Assembly: GCA_017539215.1 (NCBI GenBank)
Contig: JAFYHI010000017.1
Coordinates: forward strand, 1 to 36,458
Length of the DNA stretch: 36,458 bases
Reading direction: 5' to 3'
Source: Clostridia bacterium
GTDB taxonomy: Bacteria; Bacillota; Clostridia; Christensenellales; CAG-138
Made by a program: the position numbers and the translations under genes
In this document: positions 7,962 through 15,145 of the stretch, one piece after another
Numbering within the stretch: the first letter of the stretch is position 1
Layout: each line of letters starts with the position of its first letter
The notes under the pieces: generated by a model
Database searches by the model: none
Told to the model about the DNA's origin: nothing
What the model saw: only the letters and a program-made list of their open reading frames with translations

Positions 7962-8852
7962 ATGCGGTCTGTGACTAACCCCGCCAAATACACCGTGCTG
8001 CTCGCGGTCAAGGACTGCGGCTCGCTTACCTCCGCCGCCGAAAAGCTGGGCTATACCCAATCGGGCATAAGCCACATAATCGCCGACCTCGAGGCCGAGT
8101 GCGGGTTCCCGCTTATCAAAAGGACGAGGACGGGCTCGGGGCTCACCCGTGAGGGCGAGCGCCTGACGGAGCCCATACGCGCCCTGCAGCGGGCGGGCGA
8201 GCAGCTCTTCTCCGCAATGGACGAGATAAACGGCCTGCGCTCGGGCGTGGTGCGCGTGGGCATGTTTTCAAGCGTGGCGGTGCATTGGGCGCCGGAGCTT
8301 TTAAAGCGTTTTTCCGAAAAATACCCCAATATTTCGGTGGAGGTGTTTTCGGGCCTGTATAACGAGATAGAAGACCGCGTCCTTTCCGAGGAGCTTGACT
8401 GCGGCTTTTTATCGGAGTGTTCAAGGCTGCGCCCGGGGTTTCGGGGGCTTGCGCGCGACCGCCTGCTTGCGGTGCTGCCCGCCGGGCACGAGCTGTGCGC
8501 GCTAAAGCGCGTACCGCTTGAAGCCATTGCAAACGCCGACCTCATAATCCCCGGCGAGGGAACGGGCTACGACATAGGCGAGCTGTTCCGCGCCGCGCGC
8601 ATAAAGCCGCGCGTCAAATACGCCCTGTCCGACGACTACGCCGCCCTTTCAATGGCGGAGCGCGGCCTGGGCATCACCATACTTCCGGAGCTGATACTTG
8701 CGGGGCAGACCGCAAAGGTGGAGCTTCGTGAGCTCGACCCCGCCTGCTGCCGCACGATAGGCATAGCAACGCGACCGGGCCGGCTGCTCTCCCCCGCCGC
8801 CGCCGCGTTCGTCGAAATGGCGGCGCGTATGTACAAAACCACTGCAGACTGA
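7962..8852 (+). CDS. LysR family transcriptional regulator
   Basis: A 296-residue regulator with the standard LysR layout. An N-terminal winged helix-turn-helix (about residues 8-66) includes GSLTSAAEKLGYTQSGISHII and FPLIKRTRTG. A two-lobed effector domain (about 90-290) follows, with VVRVGMFSSVAVHW and the MAERGLGITILPE stretch near the C terminus. An upstream in-frame ATG exists at 7944, but the ATG at 7962 has AGGTGG seven bases before it and is the better start. The gene is divergent from the nucleoside-recognition/MATE operon, with promoters that meet, and 31 bases upstream of the NrdG-like gene. It probably controls one or both; the effector is unknown. Confidence 0.92.
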   Translation: MRSVTNPAKYTVLLAVKDCGSLTSAAEKLGYTQSGISHIIADLEAECGFPLIKRTRTGSGLTREGERLTEPIRALQRAGEQLFSAMDEINGLRSGVVRVGMFSSVAVHWAPELLKRFSEKYPNISVEVFSGLYNEIEDRVLSEELDCGFLSECSRLRPGFRGLARDRLLAVLPAGHELCALKRVPLEAIANADLIIPGEGTGYDIGELFRAARIKPRVKYALSDDYAALSMAERGLGITILPELILAGQTAKVELRELDPACCRTIGIATRPGRLLSPAAAAFVEMAARMYKTTAD

Positions 8853-8883
8853 ACGCGGCCCCGCGCCGCGAAAGGGGCATTAT

Positions 8884-9573
8884 ATGAACATTAACGGAAT
8901 ACAAAAGCTCACCCTGCTTGACTTTCCCGGGCGTATGGCCTGCACCGTGTTTCTGGCGGGCTGCGATATGCGCTGCCCATGGTGCCACAACAGCGAGCTT
9001 TGGCGCACAGACGCTCCCGCGCAAATGACCGACGGGGAGCTGCTTGACATGCTTTCAAAGCGGCGCGGCATACTCACGGGCGTGGTCTTTACCGGGGGCG
9101 AGGCGCTGCTGCACCCCGAGCTGCCCGACCTTATCGCAAGGGTGCGCGACCTGGGCTATGCCGTAAAGCTCGACACCAACGGCACCCATCCCGAAAGGCT
9201 CCGCCGACTTATCGACGCGAAGCTTCTCGATTACGCCGCAATGGATATCAAAAACGACGCCGCCCGCTACGCGCTGACCTGCGGCCTTGAAAAGATGGAC
9301 CTTGCGCCCATCGGCGAAAGCATAGCCCTCCTTCTGGAGGGGCGCGTGCAGTATGAGTTCCGCACCACCGTCGTAAGCCCCCTGCATGACAGGACCTCGT
9401 TTATAGGCATAGGCTCCATGATCTCCGGCGCAGACAGGTACTTTCTGCAGTCCTTCACCGACCGCGACACCGTCCCCTTCGGCGGCTTCTCCTCCCCTTC
9501 CAAGGAGGAAATGCAGACCTTCCTCGATACCGTCTCCCCCTTCGTCAAATTCGCCGCGATACGCGGGGAGTGA
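8884..9573 (+). CDS. Anaerobic ribonucleotide reductase activating protein-like radical SAM enzyme
   Basis: A 229-residue radical SAM protein. The 4Fe-4S ligand motif is C27-x3-C31-x2-C34 within AGCDMRCPWCHN, followed by FTGGEALL, a Gly-rich SAM-binding motif. The N-terminal GIQKLTLLDFPGRMACTVFL is typical of the NrdG-like family annotated as anaerobic ribonucleoside-triphosphate reductase activating protein; such enzymes install a glycyl radical on a partner. No glycyl-radical partner (nrdD or pfl) lies in the window, so the substrate is open. The SD is AGGGG about eight bases before the ATG. It probably shares the lysR transcript. Confidence 0.85.
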   Translation: MNINGIQKLTLLDFPGRMACTVFLAGCDMRCPWCHNSELWRTDAPAQMTDGELLDMLSKRRGILTGVVFTGGEALLHPELPDLIARVRDLGYAVKLDTNGTHPERLRRLIDAKLLDYAAMDIKNDAARYALTCGLEKMDLAPIGESIALLLEGRVQYEFRTTVVSPLHDRTSFIGIGSMISGADRYFLQSFTDRDTVPFGGFSSPSKEEMQTFLDTVSPFVKFAAIRGE

Positions 9574-9610
9574 AGAAGAAGGGCCGTTTGCCCCGTTCAA
9601 GCCGCATCCG

Positions 9611-9645
9611 GAAATAAAAACCGCAGCCACGAAAACCGTGGCTGC
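9611..9645 (-). terminator. Terminator of the XRE-controlled operon
   Basis: On the minus strand GCAGCCACG and CGTGGCTGC form a 9-bp perfect stem (9623-9631 with 9637-9645) and are followed by GGTTTTTATTT. It lies just after the last gene and may also stop plus-strand reading from nrdG. Confidence 0.88.
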
Positions 9646-9652
9646 TGTACTT

Positions 9653-10366
9653 TTATTTGCGCTTTATCCAAGGCGAATAAACGCATTTATAGCCGCCGAA
9701 CACTTTCTTTTTAAAATACTGCTCGGCATAGTTCGTAGTGCCGGAGCGTTTATCGCATTCCTTTGCCCATTCATATCCTACGTCATCATCCTTTGTACGG
9801 CCAATACCCATTACACATAGCTTCATCATGATGTATGAAATCGGTAGATCCATCCACAACAATTGCAATTCATCAAGGTGTCCGTTTACACAGTCCGAGG
9901 TGAGTTCGCAAAGCCTTTGCTGCTCCGTCGAATCCAGCGAATCAAACCTGTCATCCATAGCAATTACATAGGTCGCTTTGCTCATCACATTTGCGTCCGC
10001 GATCTCAGCGAGCAGCCCTTCGGCGCGCCTGTAAAGGCCGCTGCGTTTTTCTGCGTTTTTCATGCCGGCCTGAACAAGCTGGTATCCAAGATTCATTTTC
10101 GCCTTTTGTTTTAACGCCTCGCTGCCTTCACTCGCCCATTTAAGCGCCTCTTCCGCCTCTTCAACAGATTCCTCGTGGATCGAAGACCTGATCAGATATG
10201 AAACAGAATCCCAAAGGTTTGAGGACAAATTGGCGAATGTCCAGTCGTTCATTTTGCCATATTCAAAAAGAAGATGCTGACAAGCTGCGGCTTTACGATG
10301 TTCGTCTATTTCTTCGAACGACGCGCTCAAAGAGTTTATTTTGTCATACAGTTCTCTTTCGTTCAC
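9653..10366 (-). CDS. Hypothetical Sel1-like repeat protein, paralogue B
   Basis: About 237 residues from a GTG at 10366 that has AGGAGG upstream with good spacing; the longer frame to 10396 lacks one. The protein is mostly helical. Its C-terminal third holds a Sel1/TPR-type unit (LCVMGIGRTKDDDVGYEWAKECDKRSG) and ends with GGYKCVYSPWIK. The neighbour at 10381-11118 shares the same architecture and the same C-terminal signature, so the two are tandem paralogues. There is no signal peptide or membrane helix. Sel1 repeats act as protein-binding scaffolds; no catalytic motif is visible and the function is unknown. It is the last gene of the operon and lies 14 bases after its paralogue. Confidence 0.7.
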   Translation of the reverse strand: MNERELYDKINSLSASFEEIDEHRKAAACQHLLFEYGKMNDWTFANLSSNLWDSVSYLIRSSIHEESVEEAEEALKWASEGSEALKQKAKMNLGYQLVQAGMKNAEKRSGLYRRAEGLLAEIADANVMSKATYVIAMDDRFDSLDSTEQQRLCELTSDCVNGHLDELQLLWMDLPISYIMMKLCVMGIGRTKDDDVGYEWAKECDKRSGTTNYAEQYFKKKVFGGYKCVYSPWIKRK

Positions 10367-10380
10367 AGTAAACTCCCTCC

Positions 10381-11118
10381 TCAGCCTTTTATCCACGGTT
10401 CATAGACACACTTGTAACCGCCCAAAAGCTTCTTCTTAAAATACTCGGTGGCCATGCTCGTATTCCCTGCACGCTTATCAAATTCAACAGCCCATTTATG
10501 GCCCTCGTCGTCATCTCGTTTCCTTCCGACTCCTCTGCAGCATATCTCCGCCATCGTACAGCATATAAGCAAATCGTAGTTTGGAACTTCTTCCATATGC
10601 TCGGCGCACTGCGAAACAAGCTCGTTGAGCTTGAACTGCTCCTCCGAACTAAGAGTATTTATCCTTTCACGGAGCACATGGACATAGCTGCATTTATCAT
10701 TCCAATTCAGCGCACCGTATTTATTAAAGAGAGCTTCGGCGTCGGCATAATGCTCCGCGCTTTCACCGTCTTTCTTCGAGTTCCCCGCTCTTACCAAAAA
10801 CCAGCCAAGCCTTCTTCCGATCTGCCCTATAAAATCGGGATCAGTCGTCTGCTGAGCAAACCTGTAACCATCCTGTGCGGCTGAGAGAAAAGCTTCCGTA
10901 TCATCCTTGTTTAGATTGCGCTTCTCATTCGCAGATTCCATCAACTCAATCGCCAGTTTTTTAAGGCGTGTATTGTCACCCAATTCAACGAGCAGCCTGT
11001 AACAGCATGCTGACTGCGTATGTTCCTCTTTTAATTCATATTTCTCGGCTAACGCGGTGACTGTCTGCTGAACTTCCTTTAATGACTGAGCATATTGTGT
11101 AATTGCGCTTTCACTCAC
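10381..11118 (-). CDS. Hypothetical Sel1-like repeat protein, paralogue A
   Basis: About 245 residues from a GTG at 11118, chosen because GGGGGAG lies seven bases upstream; an ATG at 11136 overlaps the previous stop and has no SD. Helical throughout. The C-terminal part contains a Sel1-like unit (MAEICCRGVGRKRDDDEGHKW) and the tail GGYKCVYEPWIKG, nearly the same as in paralogue B. Middle regions of the two also align (for example LGWFLVRAG here with LGYQLVQAG there). The GTG start and the 14-base gap to the previous gene are repeated in paralogue B, as expected from gene duplication that included the ribosome site. Function unknown, probably a binding or scaffold role. Confidence 0.7.
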   Translation of the reverse strand: MSESAITQYAQSLKEVQQTVTALAEKYELKEEHTQSACCYRLLVELGDNTRLKKLAIELMESANEKRNLNKDDTEAFLSAAQDGYRFAQQTTDPDFIGQIGRRLGWFLVRAGNSKKDGESAEHYADAEALFNKYGALNWNDKCSYVHVLRERINTLSSEEQFKLNELVSQCAEHMEEVPNYDLLICCTMAEICCRGVGRKRDDDEGHKWAVEFDKRAGNTSMATEYFKKKLLGGYKCVYEPWIKG

Positions 11119-11132
11119 TTCAATACTCCCCC

Positions 11133-11420
11133 TCATCTTTTTATCAGCCTTCCGGCTGTATCCTCTCCGATCCTGCCTATCCGTCGATACATTTCATCAA
11201 AGACATAACCGCTGCGTTCTATTCGTCCGTGCCGTCTGCCGCCCTCATCGTAAATATATCCGCGGTCATCTATGCGGCCCATCCTGCTGCCGCTTTCGGC
11301 ATAAATGTAACCGCTGTCAAAGTCTATTCGTCCAAGGCGGCGAAAGCCCTCATCGTAAACGTAGCCGTTTTCCTCTATCCTGCCGATGCGCTTCAGCCCT
11401 TCGGTGTAAACATAGCTCAT
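11133..11420 (-). CDS. Small protein made of five beta-type 18-residue repeats
   Basis: The 95-residue protein is almost entirely five tandem repeats of the pattern G-Y-[VI]-[YF]-x-E-x3-R-x-G-R-I-x3/4 (for example GYIYDEGGRRHGRI). It looks like the four-fold beta-flower type of repeat known from small Firmicute proteins, though here there are five units. Such repeats form a compact beta structure that may bind a ligand or partner. It has no signal peptide. It lies 9 bases after the CFI-box gene and 14 bases before paralogue A in the same operon. Function unknown. Confidence 0.72.
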   Translation of the reverse strand: MSYVYTEGLKRIGRIEENGYVYDEGFRRLGRIDFDSGYIYAESGSRMGRIDDRGYIYDEGGRRHGRIERSGYVFDEMYRRIGRIGEDTAGRLIKR

Positions 11421-11429
11421 ATATCCACC

Positions 11430-11897
11430 TTAAATATACCTGTGCTTGAGTGCAGACACCCAACTTTTATAGAGCGTATATGCGTCGTGGTATTTCCCGG
11501 ACTCGACAAACTCAAGGCAGGGAAGTATCATTTCGCGGTAGATCGAATCGAATTCGCTCTTGCGGTCATCCGACGCCTTTATCGCCGAAACGATGAGAGG
11601 CGCGGTTTCATAGTATTCCCGGATCTCGTCCTCGCCGCCGGGAATATTTCTAATGTAGTTATCCCTCAGCGCACGCATGGCGGTAAGCTCGCGGCAATCA
11701 TCCGCCAGCCCCCGTTCTTCCACACAGGCAGAAGTCAAAAAGCACCACCCGGAGGAAGAACTGTCCTTGCCCTTGTAAATGGGGCAGTCGCCATAATCGT
11801 ATCCGCGGCAATACTTATAATAGATGTCCTCGTTAACGTCCTTTCCGCTTTTCCTGCATGCGTAATGATTATTCCACCAGTAGTAAGGGCAGCTCAT
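11430..11897 (-). CDS. Hypothetical protein with CFI-box-like motif and Cys-rich N terminus
   Basis: 155 residues. The N terminus is rich in aromatic residues and Cys (C3, C14, C30, C38), a possible metal-binding knuckle. The centre carries CFLTSACVEERGLADDC followed by LTAMRALRDNYI, which matches the CFI-box pattern (Cys-Phe-[IL]-x-Thr/Ser-Ala... Leu-Arg-x-Phe/Leu-Arg-Asp) seen in many small proteins of unknown function. The C-terminal half is helical. The start ATG has AGGGAGG six bases upstream. It is the first gene of the operon controlled from 11930-11962, next to a divergent XRE regulator. Confidence 0.72.
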   Translation of the reverse strand: MSCPYYWWNNHYACRKSGKDVNEDIYYKYCRGYDYGDCPIYKGKDSSSSGWCFLTSACVEERGLADDCRELTAMRALRDNYIRNIPGGEDEIREYYETAPLIVSAIKASDDRKSEFDSIYREMILPCLEFVESGKYHDAYTLYKSWVSALKHRYI

Positions 11898-11929
11898 ATA
11901 TACCTCCCTATCATCATTAAGGTATATTC

Positions 11930-11958
11930 ATTATAGGTCAATTTCACCCTATTGTCAA
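11930..11958 (-). promoter_or_regulatory. Consensus promoter of the CFI-box operon
   Basis: On the minus strand TTGACA (11953-11958), a 17-base spacer and TATAAT (11930-11935): a perfect match to the housekeeping consensus, so strong unless repressed. GACCTAT occurs both just upstream of the -35 and at the -10, as a direct repeat. Confidence 0.88.
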
Positions 11959-11962
11959 TAGG
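11948..11962. promoter_or_regulatory. Candidate operator palindrome for XRE repressor
   Basis: CCTATTG-T-CAATAGG is a perfect 7-1-7 palindrome that contains the whole -35 box of the operon promoter. It lies between the XRE gene and its likely target operon. A repressor dimer bound here would block RNA polymerase. Confidence 0.7.
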
Positions 11963-12006
11963 TCTGTGTGGCATAATTTTGTATATTCCGAAAGGCGGTG
12001 ATGTAG

Positions 12007-12231
12007 ATGTCAAGACTTAGGGACCTTCGCAAAAGCAAAGGGCTTACTCAAGTCCAAATGCAGATGCTTACCGGGATCGACCAGAGCGATTATTCAAAGA
12101 TCGAAAGCGGCAAACGCTATTATACGTTTGAGCAGTGCAGGCGGATCGCGCTTGCACTTAACACAAGCATGGATTATTTAGCGGGGCTTACGGACGAAAA
12201 AAGCCCGTATCCGCGCAGTTTTTCTTCATAA
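12007..12231 (+). CDS. Small XRE family transcriptional regulator
   Basis: 74 residues, almost entirely a Cro/CI-type helix-turn-helix. LRKSKGLTQVQMQMLTG and DQSDYSKIESGKRYYTFEQ form helices 1-4, and ALALNTSMDYLAGLTD the last helix. It has no separate effector domain, so it is probably a constitutive repressor that is released by something else, or a partner-dependent one. The SD (AAAGGCGGTGAT) lies just upstream. A TGG-CATAAT extended -10 at 11969-11977 is the best plus-strand promoter seen. The gene is divergent from the four-gene operon at 9653-11897, with the operator palindrome between them. Confidence 0.88.
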   Translation: MSRLRDLRKSKGLTQVQMQMLTGIDQSDYSKIESGKRYYTFEQCRRIALALNTSMDYLAGLTDEKSPYPRSFSS

Positions 12232-12248
12232 CAGAGTTGTTTTTGTCC

Positions 12249-13022
12249 TTACGCGCGGCCGGTGCCGATGCTCCAGCAGCGCAGGCGCGCCATGGCGGCG
12301 GCGGATTTGGCGGAGCTGTCGCCGGGGGCGCAGTAAAGGCAGGACATCAGGTATTTTCGGCTGTCGGTGACGTTAAGGTTTCTGCCCAGGTCGTCCGCGA
12401 CGGTCTCAAGGCATTCGTGGTCGAGCTCCCTCAGGCGCGACCTGACGTCGTACCAAGGTATGGTACGTCCCTTCACGCGGACGGACTCCGCGAACCACAT
12501 GTCGGTTATCGCAAGTTTCATTGCCTTGGCAAGGTATTTTTCACCCAAGCACTCAAACTGGAGCCGATCTAAAAGATCCTCGAGCTTTTCGCCTGCGCGC
12601 TCGTTTATAAGGTATTTGTCGGCGACTTCCTCGGGCGCGATACCCCGCGGCAGCACGTAGCCGCCGTATTCCAAAAGCGGCCTCGGACCATGCTTCTGCT
12701 CTTTTTCGGGCTCGGGCTGCGGCTCCGCCGCCGTGCCTCCCCTGCGCTTCAGAATATAGAGGTTCGTGAGGTTCCTCTTTCCGCCGCCGTAATCGGAAAA
12801 ACGGCGCTTTATTATTATGAGCGTCTTCTCTTCAAGCTCATGCAGCGCGCGGCGCACGGTGCTTTCGGAAAAGCCGCAGTTCTGCGCGATGCGTGCTATC
12901 GACGGGAAACAGCGCCCGTTTTTGTCGGCACACAGGCTCAGATAAAAATACACGAGCTTGCTCTTGTCCGCAAGTCCGGCCTCCCAGACCTCGGTGTTGA
13001 CGTAGTATATATCCCTCTTCAC
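12249..13022 (-). CDS. Helix-turn-helix protein resembling plasmid/phage replication initiators (HTH_36 type)
   Basis: 257 residues from a GTG with AAAGGAAA upstream. The N-terminal 90 residues hold a winged helix of the HTH_36 type: DKSKLVYFYLSLCADKNGRCFPS, then ARIAQNCGFSESTVRRALHELEE, then a basic wing with a Tyr/Gly-rich turn (RRFSDYGGGKRN). Such domains occur in plasmid and phage replication initiators and in related chromosomal proteins. The rest is helical and resembles no domain I know. It stands alone, with its own consensus promoter and a perfect palindrome in its leader. It may be a domesticated initiator from a mobile element, or a regulator. Confidence 0.7.
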   Translation of the reverse strand: MKRDIYYVNTEVWEAGLADKSKLVYFYLSLCADKNGRCFPSIARIAQNCGFSESTVRRALHELEEKTLIIIKRRFSDYGGGKRNLTNLYILKRRGGTAAEPQPEPEKEQKHGPRPLLEYGGYVLPRGIAPEEVADKYLINERAGEKLEDLLDRLQFECLGEKYLAKAMKLAITDMWFAESVRVKGRTIPWYDVRSRLRELDHECLETVADDLGRNLNVTDSRKYLMSCLYCAPGDSSAKSAAAMARLRCWSIGTGRA

Positions 13023-13055
13023 TTCCGTGATTTCCTTTCGTTCTCAGGCGCATAA

Positions 13056-13080
13056 GCTGAACGACCGGAGGGAGTTCAGC
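13056..13080. repeat. Inverted repeat in leader of HTH_36 gene
   Basis: GCTGAAC (13056-13062) and GTTCAGC (13074-13080) flank an 11-base loop. In the RNA this would be a hairpin about 35 bases before the start codon. Confidence 0.6.
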
Positions 13081-13134
13081 GCGCGTTATAATCTTTATTT
13101 ATTCTTATCGGGGTTTCAGGCTGACACCCTCCCC

Positions 13135-13149
13135 CTGTCACTGTGACAG
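13135..13149. promoter_or_regulatory. Perfect palindrome downstream of the HTH_36 promoter
   Basis: CTGTCAC-T-GTGACAG, a 7-1-7 palindrome 16 bases beyond the -10 box, around +10 to +25 of the transcript. It may be an autoregulatory operator. Confidence 0.6.
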
Positions 13150-13164
13150 TACCCCTTTAGTTAT

Positions 13165-13193
13165 ATTATAGCACATTCGTTCGATTTGTTCAA
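13165..13193 (-). promoter_or_regulatory. Promoter of HTH_36 gene
   Basis: On the minus strand TTGAAC (13188-13193), a 17-base spacer and TATAAT (13165-13170). Confidence 0.8.
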
Positions 13194-13240
13194 GGGCGGA
13201 TGGGTCGGGATATTGCCTTGCCCGCGGCGGAAGAGGCAAT

Positions 13241-13278
13241 GGAAAAACCCGATGAGGAGACGGGCTCCGCATCGGGTT
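13241..13278 (-). terminator. Terminator of acd-etfBA operon
   Basis: On the minus strand AACCCGATG pairs with CATCGGGTT, with an inner GGAG/CTCC stem, followed by TTTCC. It lies about 40 bases after the etfA stop. Confidence 0.85.
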
Positions 13279-13319
13279 CATTGGGTATTCACTTGGTTTG
13301 CGCCGGAGCGCGGGGCGGA

Positions 13320-14333
13320 TCAGCTCTCCGCCTTTGCGGCGCGTATCTTTTCGGTGAGCATGGGAACGACCTTGTTGAGGTCGCCTACCACGCCGTAGTC
13401 GGCGATGTTGAATATGGGGGCGGTCTCATCGCGGTTGATGGCGATTATGAGGTCGCTCTCCTCCATGCCGGCAAGGTGCTGTATCGCGCCGGAGATGCCC
13501 ACGGCGATATAGAGCTTGGGACGCACGGTCTTGCCCGTCTGACCCACCTGCAGCTCCTTATCGACCCAGCCTGCGTCGACCGCCGCGCGGGATGCGGAGA
13601 CCCTTCCGCCAAGCGCGTCGGCAAGGTCGTAAAGCATTTGGAAATTCTCCTTGCTGCCCATGCCGCGCCCGCCGGAGACCAGTATGTCCGCCTGGGAGAT
13701 ATCCACGGACTCGTTCATCTTTTTGATGACGTCCAGTATCTCGACGTACCTGTCGTTCTTCTCGAACTTGACGCCGAAGGGCAGAACGCGGGCGCGCCTG
13801 CCGCTGACGCGCTCGGCGCGCTGCATGACGCCGGGACGCACGGTGGCCATCTGCGGACGGAAGTCCGGGCACACGATGGTGGCCATGAGGTTGCCGCCGA
13901 ACGCGGGACGGGTCATAAGAAGGCGGCCGGTCTCCTTGTCTATCTCGAGCTTGGTGCAGTCGGCGGTAAGGCCGGTATGCACCCTGGCGGATACGCGGGG
14001 CGCAAGGTCGCGGCCGATGGTGGTGGCGCCGTACAGCACGACCTCGGGCTTGAAGAACTCGATAACGCTGTGCATGGCGTGGGCGTAGGGCTCGGTCATG
14101 TAGCTTTCAAGCGCGGGATCGTCCACAAGGACGACGGTATCCGCGCCGCACTCGCCCAGCTCGTCCGCAAGACCCGCAACGTTATAGCCGCAGAGCACCG
14201 CGGAAACGCCCGTGCCAAGGTCCTTGGCGAGCTCCCTCGCCTTGCCGATAAGCTCAAAGCTGACGGGAGCGATAACGCCCTCCACCTGCTGAACAAATAC
14301 GTAAACGCCTTTATATTCGCTGAACTGATTCAT
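13320..14333 (-). CDS. etfA: Electron transfer flavoprotein alpha subunit
   Basis: 337 residues. EtfA binds FAD and pairs with EtfB to pass electrons to or from acyl-CoA dehydrogenase. The C-terminal FAD domain is clear: SGGRGMGSKENF, AVDAGW, QVGQTGKTVRP, LYIAVGISGAIQHLAGM and APIFNIADYGVVGDLN. The N-terminal half is the alpha/beta fold shared with EtfB. The start is the ATG at 14333 with GAGGTG before it; an ATG at 14345 overlaps the end of etfB and lacks a site. It is the last gene of acd-etfB-etfA. Confidence 0.96.
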   Translation of the reverse strand: MNQFSEYKGVYVFVQQVEGVIAPVSFELIGKARELAKDLGTGVSAVLCGYNVAGLADELGECGADTVVLVDDPALESYMTEPYAHAMHSVIEFFKPEVVLYGATTIGRDLAPRVSARVHTGLTADCTKLEIDKETGRLLMTRPAFGGNLMATIVCPDFRPQMATVRPGVMQRAERVSGRRARVLPFGVKFEKNDRYVEILDVIKKMNESVDISQADILVSGGRGMGSKENFQMLYDLADALGGRVSASRAAVDAGWVDKELQVGQTGKTVRPKLYIAVGISGAIQHLAGMEESDLIIAINRDETAPIFNIADYGVVGDLNKVVPMLTEKIRAAKAES

Positions 14334-14344
14334 ATAGCACCTCA

Positions 14345-15130
14345 TTAAATAACGAACTTCTCACGAAGCTTGGACACGAGATAATCGGCCTCGGCCTCGG
14401 CGTCGAGCGTGACGACCTCGCCCTTGCCCTTGAGCGCCTTGGGGAAGCTCTCCTTGACCCTGGTGGGCGAGCCCTTAAGGCCGATGTTGGAGTCGTCCAC
14501 GGGGACGTCGGCGCGGGCCCAGACGGTGACCTGCTTCTCACGGTAGGCGGAGAATATGCCGCCGGGGGTCATATAGCGGGGACGGTTAAGCTCGGTCAGA
14601 GCGGTGACAAGGCAGGGCATCTTGACTCGGACGACCTGATAGCTGTTTTCAAACTGCCTTTTGACGATGAGGCTGTCGCCGACCACGCGGATCTCCTCCG
14701 CATAGGAGACGTTGGGTATGCCCAGGTGCTCCGCCATCTGCGGGCCGACCTGCGCGGTGTCGCCGTCTATCGCCTGGCGGCCGGTAAAGACTATGTCGTA
14801 AGGCAGCTTGGAGACCGCCGCGGCAATGGTGGAGGATGTGGCCCAGGTGTCGGCGCCGCCGAACGCGCGGTCGCTGATAAGGTACGCCTCGTCAGCGCCC
14901 ATGGCAAGCGCCTCGCGCAGCACGGCGTCCGCCTGAGCGGGGCCCATGGACACGACGCGCACGCACGCGCCCAGCTCGTCCTTGATGCGCAGAGCCGCCT
15001 CAAGGCCCGCCTTGTCGTCGGGGTTCATAATGGAGGGGACGCCCTCGCGGATAAGGGTGCCGGTCTTGGGATCAAGGCGCACCTCGTTGGTGTCCGGCAC
15101 CTGCTTTATGCAAACTACTATATTGAGCAT
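14345..15130 (-). CDS. etfB: Electron transfer flavoprotein beta subunit
   Basis: 261 residues with the EtfB signature: N-terminal IVVCIKQVPDTNEVR, then the nucleotide-site segment FTGRQAIDGDTAQVGPQMAE and the C-terminal arm PTRVKESFPK that wraps the alpha subunit. The GDTAQVGP stretch is shared by ETFs of the electron-bifurcating butyryl-CoA type, which reduce crotonyl-CoA and ferredoxin with NADH; bifurcation here is inference. SD is GGAGGT. It lies 15 bases after acd and 11 before the etfA start. Confidence 0.96.
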   Translation of the reverse strand: MLNIVVCIKQVPDTNEVRLDPKTGTLIREGVPSIMNPDDKAGLEAALRIKDELGACVRVVSMGPAQADAVLREALAMGADEAYLISDRAFGGADTWATSSTIAAAVSKLPYDIVFTGRQAIDGDTAQVGPQMAEHLGIPNVSYAEEIRVVGDSLIVKRQFENSYQVVRVKMPCLVTALTELNRPRYMTPGGIFSAYREKQVTVWARADVPVDDSNIGLKGSPTRVKESFPKALKGKGEVVTLDAEAEADYLVSKLREKFVI

Positions 15131-15145
15131 ACTTTATTACCTCCG

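Noticed and set aside
11969-11987. Strong plus-strand promoter for the XRE gene
   Set aside because: Only an extended -10 (TGG-CATAAT) is visible and no proper -35 at 17 bases, so it was not listed as a feature of its own.
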